Origin: Daedaleopsis sinensis
Taxonomy: Eukaryota; Basidiomycota; Agaricomycetes; Polyporales; Polyporaceae
DNA length: 64,000 nt
Direction of reading: 5' to 3'
NCBI GenBank assembly: GCA_033807695.1
Contig: CM066309.1
Span: forward strand, 3,534,001-3,598,000
Positions within the stretch are counted from its first letter, which is position 1; each line of letters begins with the position of its first letter. The notes under the pieces are model-generated. The model worked only from the letters and a program-made list of their open reading frames with translations. It was not told the origin of the DNA and did no database searches. Shown piece by piece: positions 47,827-59,067 of this stretch. A program made the position numbers and the translations under genes.

Positions 47827-50800
47827 ATGGCCACTCCGGGACCGACACCCGCTGTTGCGGGGGCTCCTCAACCCTCCGAGGAACTCACAAAGCTCTTCGC
47901 GTCGATCAGCATCGACGACGAGGACTCGGACCTCATCGATGCACTCAAAAGGCTCTCCAAGAAGTCTCCGAAGCTCGTGCGCTCGTCCGAGTACCAGGCC
48001 CCAGCAGAGCCCAGCATCTTCATACGGAGCTGGAAGATGAATGAGTTCAAGTACTACGACATTCCGTCGCCCTTTCCAACACTCGCCCGAGGTCTTTTTA
48101 CGCAGGAGATCAAGGAGTCGAATCGGATGAAGCATCGCATCGTCGTCAGAGGGTATGACAAGTTCTTCAACATCGGTGAAGTGCCATGGACCACGGTAAG
48201 TGTTTCTGTCCAAGTAATGCGCCACCAATGCTACTGCAGCTCGTGCAAAACCGACGTTTGTTAGAGACGGGACGACCTGGGTTCGGGTGGAACATTGCAA
48301 GGCTCCGAATAATCCTCGTCTGCGAGAGAATGGCAGGTTGCGCATTGCCAGGCCCCTCAATGGGTCTGATAACATGCAGAAAGTCCTTCTTTCGCAATGG
48401 ACAGTAGCTTGGAAATTGAACGCTTTCACGCTACTGTGGCAGCGGTGGCCGTTTAATTTCTATCTTGCGAAAATCTCGTAGCTAGACGGAAAGGGCGAGT
48501 CCTATGCAAAATCGTATCCGCGAGCACGATCATACGCACTGATCTGACTATACGCGCGTAGCCTGACTGTCAGTCCCAATGCAGAGTCAGACTACGCGCA
48601 GGCCACTCTCGCGTTACAAAACACGCGAGTCAGACCATACAACGGCTAGCTACGACACTTATCAGTCGTTTCATCTTTTATTCCATTGAGGTCGGCCAAT
48701 TCTACGCGTCTTCGCGCGTTGCTCCGGCAGGCCACCGACGAAGGCCCACATAGCTTGCTGGGGGTGGAGATCACAAGTTGAACATGTGCTAATCAGCTAT
48801 GCACAGTGGGATTCCCTAGAGTCACATACCGCTCCCCCATACACCCTCACTCTCAAATCCAACGGATGCATCATCTTCATCGCTGCACTGACGCCCGAAA
48901 AGCTACTTGTCACTTCAAAACATTCCCTTGGGCCAGTCGGAGACGCTCCCCAGAGTCACGCACAAGTCGGCGAGCGGTGGCTACGCAAGCACCTCGCCTC
49001 CGCTGGCAAGACCGAGGCACAGCTCGCCCAAACGCTGTGGGACAAGAACTGGACAGCAGTCGCCGAGGTTTGTAGGCCGCGTATTCGTACTAAACCAGAT
49101 CTAACTCGTCATCTCAATGATAGCTTTGCGACGACTCCTTCGAAGAGCACGTCCTCCCATACGGGCCTGAGAAGACTGGCTTGCACCTGCACGGCCTCAA
49201 CTCCTGCGCGAAACGCTTCCAGACCCAGTCGCAAGACGTCGTGGACGCCTTCGCGAAAGAGTGGGGCTTCATCGTCACGCTCTCTATCGTGCTTCACACT
49301 ATCCCCGAGGTGAGGTCCTTCACTGAGGAGGTCGGTCGATTGGGTAGCTGGCACGGCGAGGCAGTCGAAGGCTTTGTCGTCCGCACGCACGTCACCAATC
49401 CACCAACAAAAGGCGGCAAGTCCGCATCCGCCTCGCCGTACCCCGTCGGCTCGTCGTTCTTCTTCAAGGTCAAGTTCGACGAGCCGTACCTGATGTACCG
49501 CGACTGGCGCGAGGTGACGAAGACGCTGCTCTCGAAGGGGCCGAGCGTGGGCAACGTGCCGAAGGGCAAGCTCCGCCGACCGGAGACGAAGCTCTACGTG
49601 CAGTGGGTGTGCGAGGAGATCAAGCGGGACAAGAAGCAGTTCGACGGATTCACGAAGGGCAAGGGCATCATAGCTACGAGAGAGCGCTTCCTCCGTTACA
49701 TGGAGAGTGAGCAAGGGAAGCAGGCGAAGACCGATTCACAGTCTGTTCCCCAGGACGCCGGGTTGGGCGGGGACGTTAATTTCAAAGGCGCGAAGACCAT
49801 CATAGTACCCATCGCTGTTCCTGGTGTCGGTGCGTTAAAGTTGCCGTTCTTTTGTGCTCTGCTCACGCCACGGCATTTAACCAATAGGCAAGACGGCGAT
49901 CGCCGTCGCGCTCGCACACCTATTCGGGTTCGGCCACGTTCAGAGCGACGATATCTCCGCGAAGCGGCCTGCGCCGATCTTTATCAAGAACGTCGTGAGC
50001 GCTCTCAAAACGCACGACGTCGTAATCGCAGACAAGTCAGTCTGTCGTCTCACACATTGAAGGCAACGCTGACACGGTGGCCATTCCAGGAACAACCATC
50101 TGAAAACCCACCGCGAACAGCTGCGCGAGGCCGCCAAGTTGTTCGATCCCCCTGCGAAGCTGCTCGCGCTGAACTGGTCGTTCGACCTCCCGTTGGCCAC
50201 CATCCATCGGATCTGCGGCGACCGTATACTCACGCGTGGAGACAAACACCAGTCGCTCCTCGGCGACGCCGAGACCAAAGCGCACGAAGATGTGGTCTGG
50301 CAGTTCTTGAAGAACGCCGAAGAGCTCACGAACTCCGAAGTCGACGCAGCCGGGTCGATGGACGTCGAAGAGCCGCTCGAGGACGCGCTCGCCCGTGCGG
50401 TCGGCATCGTCGTCACGTACCTCGGGCTCCCGCAACCTGACGTCGAGGCGATGGGTCAGGCGCTCTCCGTCGCGCGATCATACGAGCCTGCGCCGAAGGG
50501 CGCTGCCGGCAAGAAGACGGACCGCGACCAGGCCAAGAGCAAAGGCAAGGGCAAGGGCAAGAAACATCAGAACAAGCGCCAGGGGAACGTCGACCAGGAC
50601 GACGATAGGGACTTGGAGGATGACGCGGAGCCGCCATCGGCAGCGCCCCCACCCGCGCCCCCGGCGAAGAGGGCGAAGGCCCCCCCTCCCCCGCGATACT
50701 ACGGCATCCTCGCCGAAATCGATCTTGTGTCCGTCGTCGGCGCCGTCTTCGCCGACCCCGCCCACGCGCCCACGATCCCCGCCGAGGGCCACAAGCTCTG

Positions 50801-51257
50801 GGAGAAGCTCCGGACAGAGCGACGCGTGTCGCCGCGTCCCCATGTGACGCTCGTCCACTCCAAGTCGCTCGTCTCGGACGGGGAGAAGGCGCTGTGGGCG
50901 CGGTGCCGGGCGCTGCACGCGCTCCCGCACCCGCCGCTCTTCTCGTTCCGCCTCGGGCACGTCGTGTGGAACGAGCGCGTGATGGCCGTGACCGTGCTCG
51001 ACGTCGCGGCGGACGCGAGCGGGGACGATGCGGCGGATGTCGTGGAGGCCGCGGCCGGGTTCGTGGTGGGCATCCCTGATGAGGTGCGGGGAAGGCTGCA
51101 CATCACCGTCGGCACGCGCCACCAGAGCATCCCGCCTGTGGAGGCGCGGGATTTGGTCGCGGGGTGGAAGAGTGGCGCGCTCGTACAGGGCCAGCAGGTG
51201 TGGGCTGTGCCGGTTGGGGAGGTATGGGTGAAAGGGAGGGTGAAGGGGCTCAATTGA
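47827..51257 (+). CDS. trl1: tRNA ligase Trl1 (ligase, kinase, phosphodiesterase)
   Basis: Three-domain enzyme that joins tRNA halves after intron removal and ligates HAC1-type mRNA in the unfolded-protein response. Exons 47827-48195, 48807-49067, 49124-49829, 49888-50035 and 50090-51257 give 883 residues. The adenylyltransferase domain carries the nucleotidyl lysine in TLKSNGCIIF (residue ~141) and later SSFFFKVKFDEPYL. The kinase P-loop is AVPGVGKTAIA, split by intron 3. The C-terminal 2H phosphodiesterase has the two HxT motifs, PHVTLVHSK and LHITVGT. A Lys/Gly-rich KGKGKGKKHQNK linker separates kinase and phosphodiesterase. Intron 1 is 611 bp, the others 54-58 bp. Both tRNA genes in this window have introns that would be substrates of this pathway. 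Confidence 0.95.
48196..48806 (+). other. 611-bp intron of trl1 with hairpins
   Basis: Between VPWTT and WDSLES, contiguous in relatives. Two strong inverted repeats are present: GCGCGTAGCCTGACT (48554-48568) with its near-complement at 48585-48599 (one mismatch), and CTCGCGT (48608-48614) with ACGCGAG (48623-48629). Confidence 0.75.
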
Positions 51258-51876
51258 TGAGCTGGAGGCTGAGACTGGCGGTAGCTTGAGGACAGTGGGG
51301 TGCGTGCATACACAGGTTGAGCGGTGATAGTGCTAAACATCTTGCTGCTAGTGCCACGGATGAATCCGACATACTAATCGAATGTAAAACATCACTGTAT
51401 CCATAGGCCGTCGAGGAATAACTTGGAATAACAGTTTGTAAATTTTTGGCGAGTACCACATCGCGGCCTCGCGCGGTCCGGGGTTACTTATGGATAATGG
51501 TTGAATCACGCGTTACTCACCCTCTCCCAACCGGGTTGTCCAAGGATACCGCAATAAATATTGTGTACGTGCCCATATATTGAGGTCCTGCAGCTGTTTG
51601 CATAATCTCATAAGTTGATCATGCAGAAAGGTGTACCGGCACAAGTGCTAATACCTCGTGTTGCCCTATGGGAATCATGATGGCTAATATACCGAGAAGA
51701 ATATTGGTCGTCAACCAGCCTACCCTTTACTGGAACAAGCTCCGAGGGTCCGAGCAGTGCAAGCAGTGGAATTCAGGTGGAAGTTGAAACTGTAAGCTTT
51801 AACATCACTCTGATGAAATCTCTGCCGTCTTCCTCGGACAATGTAATGTGTTATAGGTCAGCGCTAGCATCCATAG

Positions 51877-52728
51877 GCATCCATTAGGCTCGTACCCAGC
51901 CTATTCGGTGATCACGATTCAAACTCCGTTGAGAGGGGATAACCGAACAGGCTGGGCCGATCGGTCGCCCTTTAGTCGGGGAGGGACCGTGTGAAATCGG
52001 CCTTAGCAGAATCTCTGACTCTGGCTTTGAGAGAACTCCAATGTACTCGTCCATGTGAAGCACTTTTGTATATACAATTGAGCGTCAGAATGGAGAACCA
52101 TGCAGGCAGCACCTGCCTGAATAATTTCAGGTCAGAATATCAACAGCTGAATGTTACAATGGCTGATAAGTTACGGTTGAGCCAGTCGCCTAATGGTACC
52201 AAGTGGTGCACGAGCCGATGCTATTAGTAGGTCCGGCCGTGTCCTGTCGCTTCAACAACTAGCACACAAGCTGGTATGTACTATCTGACCTCTTACAACC
52301 CCCTTTACCGCAATGCTGAAGGGCAAGACAGCATTCAATAACGCATGCGAATCTACCTTGGGCGACCTTGAGAGCGCCTAATAGGTGGCTTAGCGCTTGT
52401 TAGCCGCCTGTGTGCTTATGCACCCCACCGGACGCACATTCAACGTATATCAAAGTAAGTTGTACCCCTTTCACCATTAAAAGTACATATAACATGAATA
52501 GCAGAGCGCAGGAGCCCATCGCTCAAATTTTATAGAGGGAAGGGTATACGGAAATACTTGCTACCTTCGTAAAAGCTCCAAGAGACGTGCACAAGTTTTG
52601 CTAAGTACGATTTCACACGGCCCCTCCCTGACTAAAGGGCGACCGATCTGCCCAGTCGGTATGGAGAGCGGTTCCCCCCCGTTCAAACTCCGCTCGCCTA
52701 CCGACTGGGTACGAGTCTAGGCATCCAT
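51877..52728. mobile_element. Non-autonomous element with long inverted termini
   Basis: The left end (51877-51999) matches the reverse complement of the right end (52608-52728) over about 120 bp. The innermost 45 bp are nearly identical and include GATCGGTCGCCCTTTAGTC and CCGTGTGAAATCG. The outermost part shares CTCGTACCCAG. Each terminus is itself a near-palindrome (left CAGCCTATTCGG...CCGAACAGGCTGG, right CCGACTGGG...CCCAGTCGGTA). The 608-bp interior has no long open frame and encodes no transposase. This is what a MITE-like or deletion-derived DNA transposon looks like. A target-site duplication could not be identified. Confidence 0.7.
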
Positions 52729-52776
52729 CAGCTCAGGGAGGAAACTCATGACCAGTATCTTTAATATTAGACGTCT

Positions 52777-52921
52777 ACAGTCATCCGCCATCGAGTGAGA
52801 TCGAGTGGCGAACGGGTCATCTGCCATTCAGGGCATGTCGACGCCGCCGCCCGGGCGTTTACCTGCCCTAATAAGGCAGCTCGCCACTCGGCCTCACTCG
52901 GCCCGGGTGGATGACTACTGT
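52777..52921. mobile_element. Short hairpin element (MITE-like)
   Basis: Left arm ACAGTCATCCGCCATCGAGT...GGCGAACGG (52777-52814) pairs, with several mismatches, with the right arm GCAGCTCGCCACTCGG...GGATGACTACTGT (52876-52921). The total of 145 bp could fold into one long imperfect stem. No coding capacity. Confidence 0.6.
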
Positions 52922-53159
52922 CCTGAACACCGTCCATGAACATGTGCGCCGTGCTATCACTGCTGGTCTCACTCAACACGCGAATTGGAGAGGCATTAAG
53001 GTATTTCGCCCCTTTTTGCGTGCTGCGCCCCACCGGATAATGATTGCCTTCGGGTAGTAGTATACGCACAGGGCTCGTGACGAGTGTCATGACCTCCCGC
53101 CACTAAACTGCGGCCTTCGGACGCCTTCCTCTCCCCTGTGCCTGCGAGAGACGATACAG

Positions 53160-53168
53160 TATATAAAA
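53160..53168 (+). promoter_or_regulatory. TATA box of the SDR gene
   Basis: TATATAAAA about 75 bp before the ATG at 53238, preceded by GATACAG. Confidence 0.65.
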
Positions 53169-53237
53169 GTCGCAAACGCTGTGTACGTCCACATTCCCCC
53201 ATCTCCTCAGACTCACTCAGCTCACCTATCTATCAAT

Positions 53238-54654
53238 ATGCCACTGATCAAGCTTCCAGGCATCCGCGCTACATCTATGCTCGGCATGCGACAATTGTCG
53301 AGGACCGCCCTCCTCCGCTCGCCCTCCGCTGGGGGGAGACTGATAGGCACTCTCCCGCCATACGGCGCGGTCGGAGTCGCGAAAGCACTCGAGACTCCCT
53401 CCTCCGCTCGTACGTCACCTTACCCTCCTGCGTGCGCTTCTTGCGCTCAATCTGCATCCACTAGCGACGTCTCCCACACTCTTTGAGCACGAGTTCTCCC
53501 TCGCGGACCGCGTCGGGCTCGTTACCGGTGGGAACCAGGGGATCGGGCTCGAAATGGCCCTCGCGCTCGTTGAGGCCGGCACGCGAGTCGTGTACTGCGT
53601 TGATCTCCCCGCGAAACCTGGCGCGGAATGGACCAAGATACAGGAGTACGCGTCCCGCCTGAAGGGTACGAACGGGGAGGCGCGCCTCGAGTACATCAGC
53701 GCGGATGTCACGGACCAGGTGCGCATTCGATTTATAGCCTCCAGCTCCGCGGCGGATGGCTGCAGAGACGGATAGAATCATGGGCACTGAGACGTGAGAT
53801 CCATAGGACGCGATGTGGAAGATTGGAAAGACGATCGGAGACCGCGAGGGCAGAATGGACGTCTGCGTCGCTGCTGCAGGCATCCTGAAGGGCGACCACG
53901 ACTGCCTCACCTACCCCGCCAAGCGCTTCCAGGAGGTGCGGCGTTGCATCGTATCTCCCGCACTGCTAGTCTACTAACGCGCCATACACGCGCGCAGGTG
54001 CAAGCAGTAAACGTCAACGGTGTCCTATACACCGCTCAGGCGGCCGGACAGCAGATGGACCGGTTCGGGAACGGCGGCAGCATCATCATGATCGCGAGCA
54101 TCAGCGGGCATGGAGCGAACAAGGTCATTCACTTCCCACTGTCCTCCCTGAATTTCAGCTCTTGGAGAGCTGACGTGCTGACGGCTCGGCATCGTGCAGG
54201 GTCACCCGTGGGTATCGTACAACACATCAAAGTCCGCCGTCCTCCAGATGGCGAGGAGCATGGCATGCGAACTGGGCCCGAAGAGGATCAGAGTGAACAC
54301 CATCAGCCCGGGATATATCTACACGAAGTTCGTACCGGACGCGACCACATCCACGAATTCGAACTCTTCTGCTAATCGACACTTTCGTTTCATCATAGAA
54401 TGACGAGGCAGTTCCTCGAACTACACCCTGAGGTCTTGGACATATGGTCATCCCAATCTCCTATCGGTCGGATTGGCCGTCCAGACGAGCTTCGCGGGGT
54501 GGTGGCTTTCCTTGCGAGTGATGCAAGCTCGTTGTGCACAGGAAGCGAGTACGTCCTCACCGCAATGACTAGCCCGTTCACTCGATGGTGACTAATTGCT
54601 CACTTTGCCTGTTGTAACAGCATTCTGGTTAGCGGAGGGCACCATGCGTGGTGA
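53238..54654 (+). CDS. Short-chain dehydrogenase/reductase
   Basis: Predicted 330 residues in seven exons: 53238-53409, 53465-53718, 53807-53935, 53998-54123, 54200-54327, 54399-54548 and 54621-54654. Classical SDR motifs are present: cofactor site VTGGNQGIG, AAAG and NVNG, catalytic serine in IASIS, catalytic YNTSK, then SPGYIYT and the LVSGG C-terminus. It resembles the fungal sorbose reductase / mannitol dehydrogenase-like group, so NADP(H)-dependent sugar or polyol conversion is likely but not proven. The first 65 residues precede the Rossmann fold and are rich in Arg, Leu and Ser with no acids at the start, like a mitochondrial presequence. The exon-5 donor is GTTCGT, a weak variant chosen because it alone keeps the frame. 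Confidence 0.87.
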
Positions 54655-56029
54655 CGAGAATATCAAATTTTGTACTTGTATTGTGGAAGAAATCTTTAGC
54701 GGGACAAGGAGATGTCTGTACTGTGCGATAACGCTGAATAAAAACATATCAAAGAAACCTCACCATCTCGTTTGGTTCTGTTTGGCTTTGGGCTCGAGCC
54801 TCGAGCTCCGTCCAATCTCGGTCTATGCAAAATCGCAATGGTCGGCAGCCCAGTGGGGCTGGCCTGCCCGTCCAATTCATTGTGGCCTATACTGCCAGTG
54901 AGTACTCCGACCTTCATCTCAGACAGGCTCGGGGCCTACTGCCGGTCCGTGGCTCAAAGTCGCTCATGGTGACCTCCACGACATCGATCTCGCTCCCCCA
55001 GGCGTGATAACATAACTGCTCAGTCTCTGCTCAGCAGTTATCGCGCCACAGCAGTCCTGTCTATGTCACACTCTATGGTCCGTTGAAGCGCCGCGAGGCG
55101 TCTCTTGTCCAAAAATGTGATCAAGAAAAACAATGGGCCTAACTGGGAATTGAACCCAGGACCACTCGCAAGGTTGGAAGACCCAAAGCGAGTATCATAC
55201 TTCTAGACCATTAGGCCGTGGAAGATGGACTTTGCGATAGTTACATCAGGTCACCTCTCTAAAAATCGCCTAGTTCCACACTGTAATGATCATCGTTGTA
55301 GGACTCGGACCTGGACCGTCTTTCCCTCACGTCAATAGGTCCTCATCGTCTGCCTAGGGGAGACAAATAATCATCGCACATGCGCACGACGCTCTTACAT
55401 TCACAAGGTAAAGTTTGTGAACAAAAGCGTTGTACATGTCTTGACTCCGCCTTCAAGCAGTACTATCCGTGACTTTACCGCGGACTCGATCATCTCTGGC
55501 CACTATAGCTAAGCTTGCTCAATCTTTCAAACCCTTCGTAGGTTCGCATCCCGGTCAGTACTTCGCCTCGTCGAACCTCCGGATTCAACTGTGCTTGTGA
55601 TCTTGCTCCAGCTTTCATAGCTATGAAGTAAATAATAGTCCTCACGAACTCCGAGAGGACATACCACGTGCTCTCTTATCGAGAAGAGTCGGTATCGAGA
55701 AGAGTCGGGTTGAAAGTGAGCCACGTTGAACATCTTCTCTGCTTCTGAGCTTTTTATGAGCTCACGACTACTGTGTGCATTGCTCGCGTTAGCCTCCGAG
55801 CACATGCAAGTCATATGGTCAATGACCTTATACGACATGAATGGCACCGACCTTCATCGCGGTGACAGCTACCGCGGCCGCTTTAACTTCTGCCCTATCC
55901 TGCGAGCTCTCGTGAACGTCCACGAGATTCAGTGGCGGAGGGGGCGGGATACAAGATCAGCTTCTTTGACGTCCGTGTCTACGGCTATATCAGCCTCGCC
56001 CACCCCCTGCCACCCCACAGTTGTGCAAG
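54655..56029. other. Intergenic region with tRNA-Pro
   Basis: Contains the tRNA-Pro gene (55135-55217, minus) and an imperfect hairpin at about 55008-55048. No protein gene was recognised in the remaining sequence. Confidence 0.5.
55135..55217 (-). tRNA. tRNA-Pro (TGG) with an 11-nt intron
   Basis: Read on the minus strand, the acceptor GGCCTAA pairs perfectly with TTAGGCC, with C as discriminator. The anticodon stem CTCGC pairs with GCGAG. The T stem CTGGG/CCCAG encloses TTCAATT. The anticodon TGG (55185-55183) specifies proline. The intron 55181-55171 follows position 37. A box TGGTCTAGAAG and B box GGTTCAATTCC are intact. A run of five T just downstream (55130-55126) should end Pol III transcription. 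Confidence 0.93.
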
Positions 56030-56628
56030 ATGTACTCGCTACGGACTCTCCTCGTCATGTTTTGTACTGCCCGGGTCGTCGCATCCTCGCAGCTATTAGC
56101 CGACTTCGACGCACAATCGATCGAATGGGGTCATCCCGAGGTAAGTACGTCTAGAAGTTGTCCGTCTACTAGCAACGTAACACTCACGCACCTGTAGCAC
56201 GGTCTTGGGAAGACGTACCTGTGTACCGAGACCGACTGGTCCGGTCTCTGCGAACTCGTGATTCACCCACTGGAGGAGTCTTGTACCGCGCTCCGATGGC
56301 CTTTTCGGAGACGAGTTGGGAGCTTCGCCCCTGCACCATGCACTCTATGTTTTGGTGCGTCTTGTCACGTACCTTTTGCAATATCATAACCTGAGAGCAT
56401 TTGCAGCTTATGAGTAAGTTGGTTCGCGCAAATGTATCAGTTAAGTCTAATCGACGGGTACGATCTAGGACTCAGCACTGTTCGTTCGGAAGGGGCTTCT
56501 TCTGGATGTTTGAGTTCCCCGGAAACTCGACGGGTGGTATCGGTGTCCCTAACAATGCGTGGCATGAACGCATGGAGTCCTTCAAATGCTGGCGTTCTCC
56601 TGACTGCTCGCCTGCTGGGCAGTACTGA
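56030..56628 (+). CDS. Secreted eight-cysteine protein, family copy B
   Basis: Predicted 144 residues in four exons: 56030-56140, 56198-56354, 56407-56413 (7 nt) and 56469-56628. Signal peptide near residues 1-19 (MYSLRTLLVMFCTARVVAS). The conserved part starts with TYLCTETDWSGLC, has GSFAPAPC and ends with FKCWRSPDC, with eight cysteines aligned to those of the gene at 21734-22429. The FWMFEFPGNSTGG block matches FWMFQYPGNATGG in copy A. Introns are 57, 52 and 55 bp. The third exon is a 7-nt microexon, the same size and codon position as in copy A. The 34 kb between the copies and their opposite strands argue against a fresh tandem duplication. Function unknown; extracellular. Confidence 0.82.
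56407..56413 (+). other. 7-nt microexon of secreted gene B
   Basis: CTTATGA between TTGCAG and GTAAGT. It contributes the end of Ala, then Tyr, and the start of Glu, joining CTLCF to TQHCSF. Confidence 0.75.
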
Positions 56629-57308
56629 ATATTGAATACCAGTCTATGACACGTCACAACGTTCTCCTAGTATCTGTAGTTCTACTGGCAATGTTCTCTC
56701 ACAATACAACTGTAGCAATTTTCACTGCGATTAATGCGCAAGGTGATTATAGTGGATCGGATCGCATATCGAGTTCAACCTTGGTTCAACCTGCGAGTCG
56801 CGAACGCCGGATGGTGTGCGAACTGTGTGATCGAAATAGGAAATGCCTTTTAGGTTACTGCAGCGGAGTGGCGGCTGACCTCAGCTTGCTACTTTGCTTC
56901 TTGCCCTCATCTCCACTCTCACCTTCAACTTTTGTAGAGAGGCGCATACACACATTTGTGTAGACAGGTAAGCTGCGCGTCGACATAGCGCGAAATATCC
57001 GTAACTCATGAACTTCAGGTGAGTGGCAGTGGCACCTCGAGCTCAGGCTGTACCTGGGCCCAGTGGCAATGGTCTTCTGCATCACATCGTAGTTCAAATG
57101 CATCCGCAAGGATACAAGTAGTAGCCTTGCGGGTGCATCTACATGCTCCTTTGCTAGCTTATGCAAATGGTACTCATTGGGCCCACTAGACTCCGGCCCG
57201 TCTCCCGTGGGCATATAATGCTACCGTTTTTGTGTTGTACTCTATTCACTTCGTTACTGTGCTCCGCGTACTGATCATAATCTACTCTTTGTCAGAAACT
57301 GCAGGGAG
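56629..57308. other. Intergenic region
   Basis: No gene was recognised. A TATA-like GCATATAATGC at 57212-57222 lies about 90 bp before the F-box gene. Confidence 0.5.
57212..57222 (+). promoter_or_regulatory. TATA-like element before the F-box gene
   Basis: GCATATAATGC about 90 bp upstream of the ATG at 57309. Confidence 0.45.
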
Positions 57309-59067
57309 ATGGAAGGAGCCAACCCAGCAACATCTGTATCCGTCTCCCAGAAGGTTCCGGCGGAGATATGGCTCGAGATATTCGAGCTCGTTCCCAAGTC
57401 CAGCGACCTGTACAACGTCAGCGTCGCTTGTCGCAAGTTCCATCAGCTCAGCATCCGCACAATGCACCGGAATCTTAAATGGACCAACGCGAAGCGTGTT
57501 GCGAACAACCTCGCCATTTGGAACGAACCAGGCAACGCAGGGATGGCGGCGCTTGTCCGCTCTCTTATCCTTGGAGTCACTCGGCTTCCTCGTTCACTCA
57601 GCTTTTCCTACCCGGTCGTCGAAGTTGACGGGACAATCGTCAACGAAGACAACCTTCCTCCCGGAGGGACGACCCAAGATCAGCTCGTCTCGGGCCTGGA
57701 GCACGGTCTACAAGACTCCCGTAGGTCTTACGCGTCCGCTGCGCTAAGCGGCGCGATGTGGGCACGTATTACGACGTTCGCGGACCTTTCGTCGCTCGCG
57801 CTGGTAAACCTGTATGTCCTGGAAGATCACTTCAAGCTCATATACTCGCTGCCTCGGCTCCGTTCGCTGCACCTCGAGTCGTGCCAATTCCACCCTGACG
57901 TTTTACGGGGGTACAACCACACCGTCTTGCCCATCACCGAGCTGACGATGCTGGACGTGCACTGTGTACACGTCAGAGACATTGAGAACCCCCTTTTCCA
58001 CTTCCCTCCTGCCGGTGGCCACTTCGTCCACATGCAACAGGCTATCGCAGGAGGTCAATTGAACTGGCACGCTGCCCAGCTCCCTATCTTCCATCCTCCC
58101 GACCCGATCACCCAGGTTCTCTCCCTCGCGACCGCACACAATCTCAAGAAGCTCACTGTCGACGAGTCGGCCGACGTGTTCAAGCTTATCTACGAGGCGC
58201 CAGGATCCGTCCAGCGCGGCTGGCTGATACCCACGACGCTCGAGCACATCTTCGTCGTCCGGAAGCGGACCTGCGTCGGAACCTCGCCGCAACTGACCCC
58301 GAACGCGGACCACACGTTCCCCGACACGTTCCTCCAACACGCCTGCGTGCGCGCCCCGAACCTGAGTACGATCTCAACGCCGGTATTCGTCTCTACGTCG
58401 GTGATCGTCGCGCCCGGGGTGATCCCGCTCGGACTCGAGCGCTTCGCGGGTCCACTGGAGACGGCGCATCTCATCGCGATGGGGCGGGACGTGAAGGCGC
58501 TGGGGATGTTCAGGTGCCCGGTGACCGCGCGCGAGGGCATCTCTGCGCTCACGAACATCGCGGCGCGGCGCCCGGGGCTCAAGATGCTTATGATGGAGTG
58601 CATGGGCTGGGACGGGGAGATTCTGTCCGCGGTCGCGGGGAGCTTCAGGGCGCTGCGCCGGCTGAAGATCGTGTACGAGGGCAACGGGCCCGAGGAGGTG
58701 CGTGCATGTGCAGATCTGTTGTTGTAGCAGACAGGTACTGATGCTGGTGTCCATGTGGTAGAGCGAGGTAGTGGCGATGGCCCCTGATCACCTGGTGCAG
58801 CTGCCGGAGCTGCACACGCTCGAGCTGTTCAAGCTACCGTCGTCTGGGGGGTTCAAGCCCGCCTATCCGCGCTCGCTCTTTGACCCGTCGTTTCCGTCAC
58901 TCGAGGCAGAGCTGCAGGATCTGCTCATTCCGTGGAAAAAGCACTGCCCGAGCCTGCGGAAGGTGCAGCTGATGGCGGGGTATGTTATGACGCGGGCGTA
59001 TGAGGACGCGCCGTGGAAGCTCTCGCGCGTCGCATCTGTCGATAACATTGAGGATCTTCAGTACTGA
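57309..59067 (+). CDS. F-box protein with leucine-rich-like repeats
   Basis: Predicted 564 residues in two exons, 57309-58697 and 58762-59067, with a 64-bp intron. Residues 14-55 form an F-box: VPAEIWLEIFELVP, then a loop and LYNVSVACRKFHQLSI. The rest has irregular repeats of the form L..L.L..C that resemble divergent LRRs (for example SLPRLRSLHLESC and RRPGLKMLMMECMGW). Such proteins are substrate receptors for SCF ubiquitin ligases, binding Skp1 through the F-box. Agaricomycetes have many fast-evolving members, so no orthologue is named. The substrate is unknown. Confidence 0.85.

Larger units (their letters stand above)
51258..53237. other. Repeat-rich intergenic region
   Basis: Almost 2 kb without a gene. 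It holds an 852-bp inverted-repeat element (51877-52728), a second short inverted-repeat element (52777-52921), and the SDR promoter with a TATA box. Both elements lie within 100 bp of each other. Confidence 0.6.
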
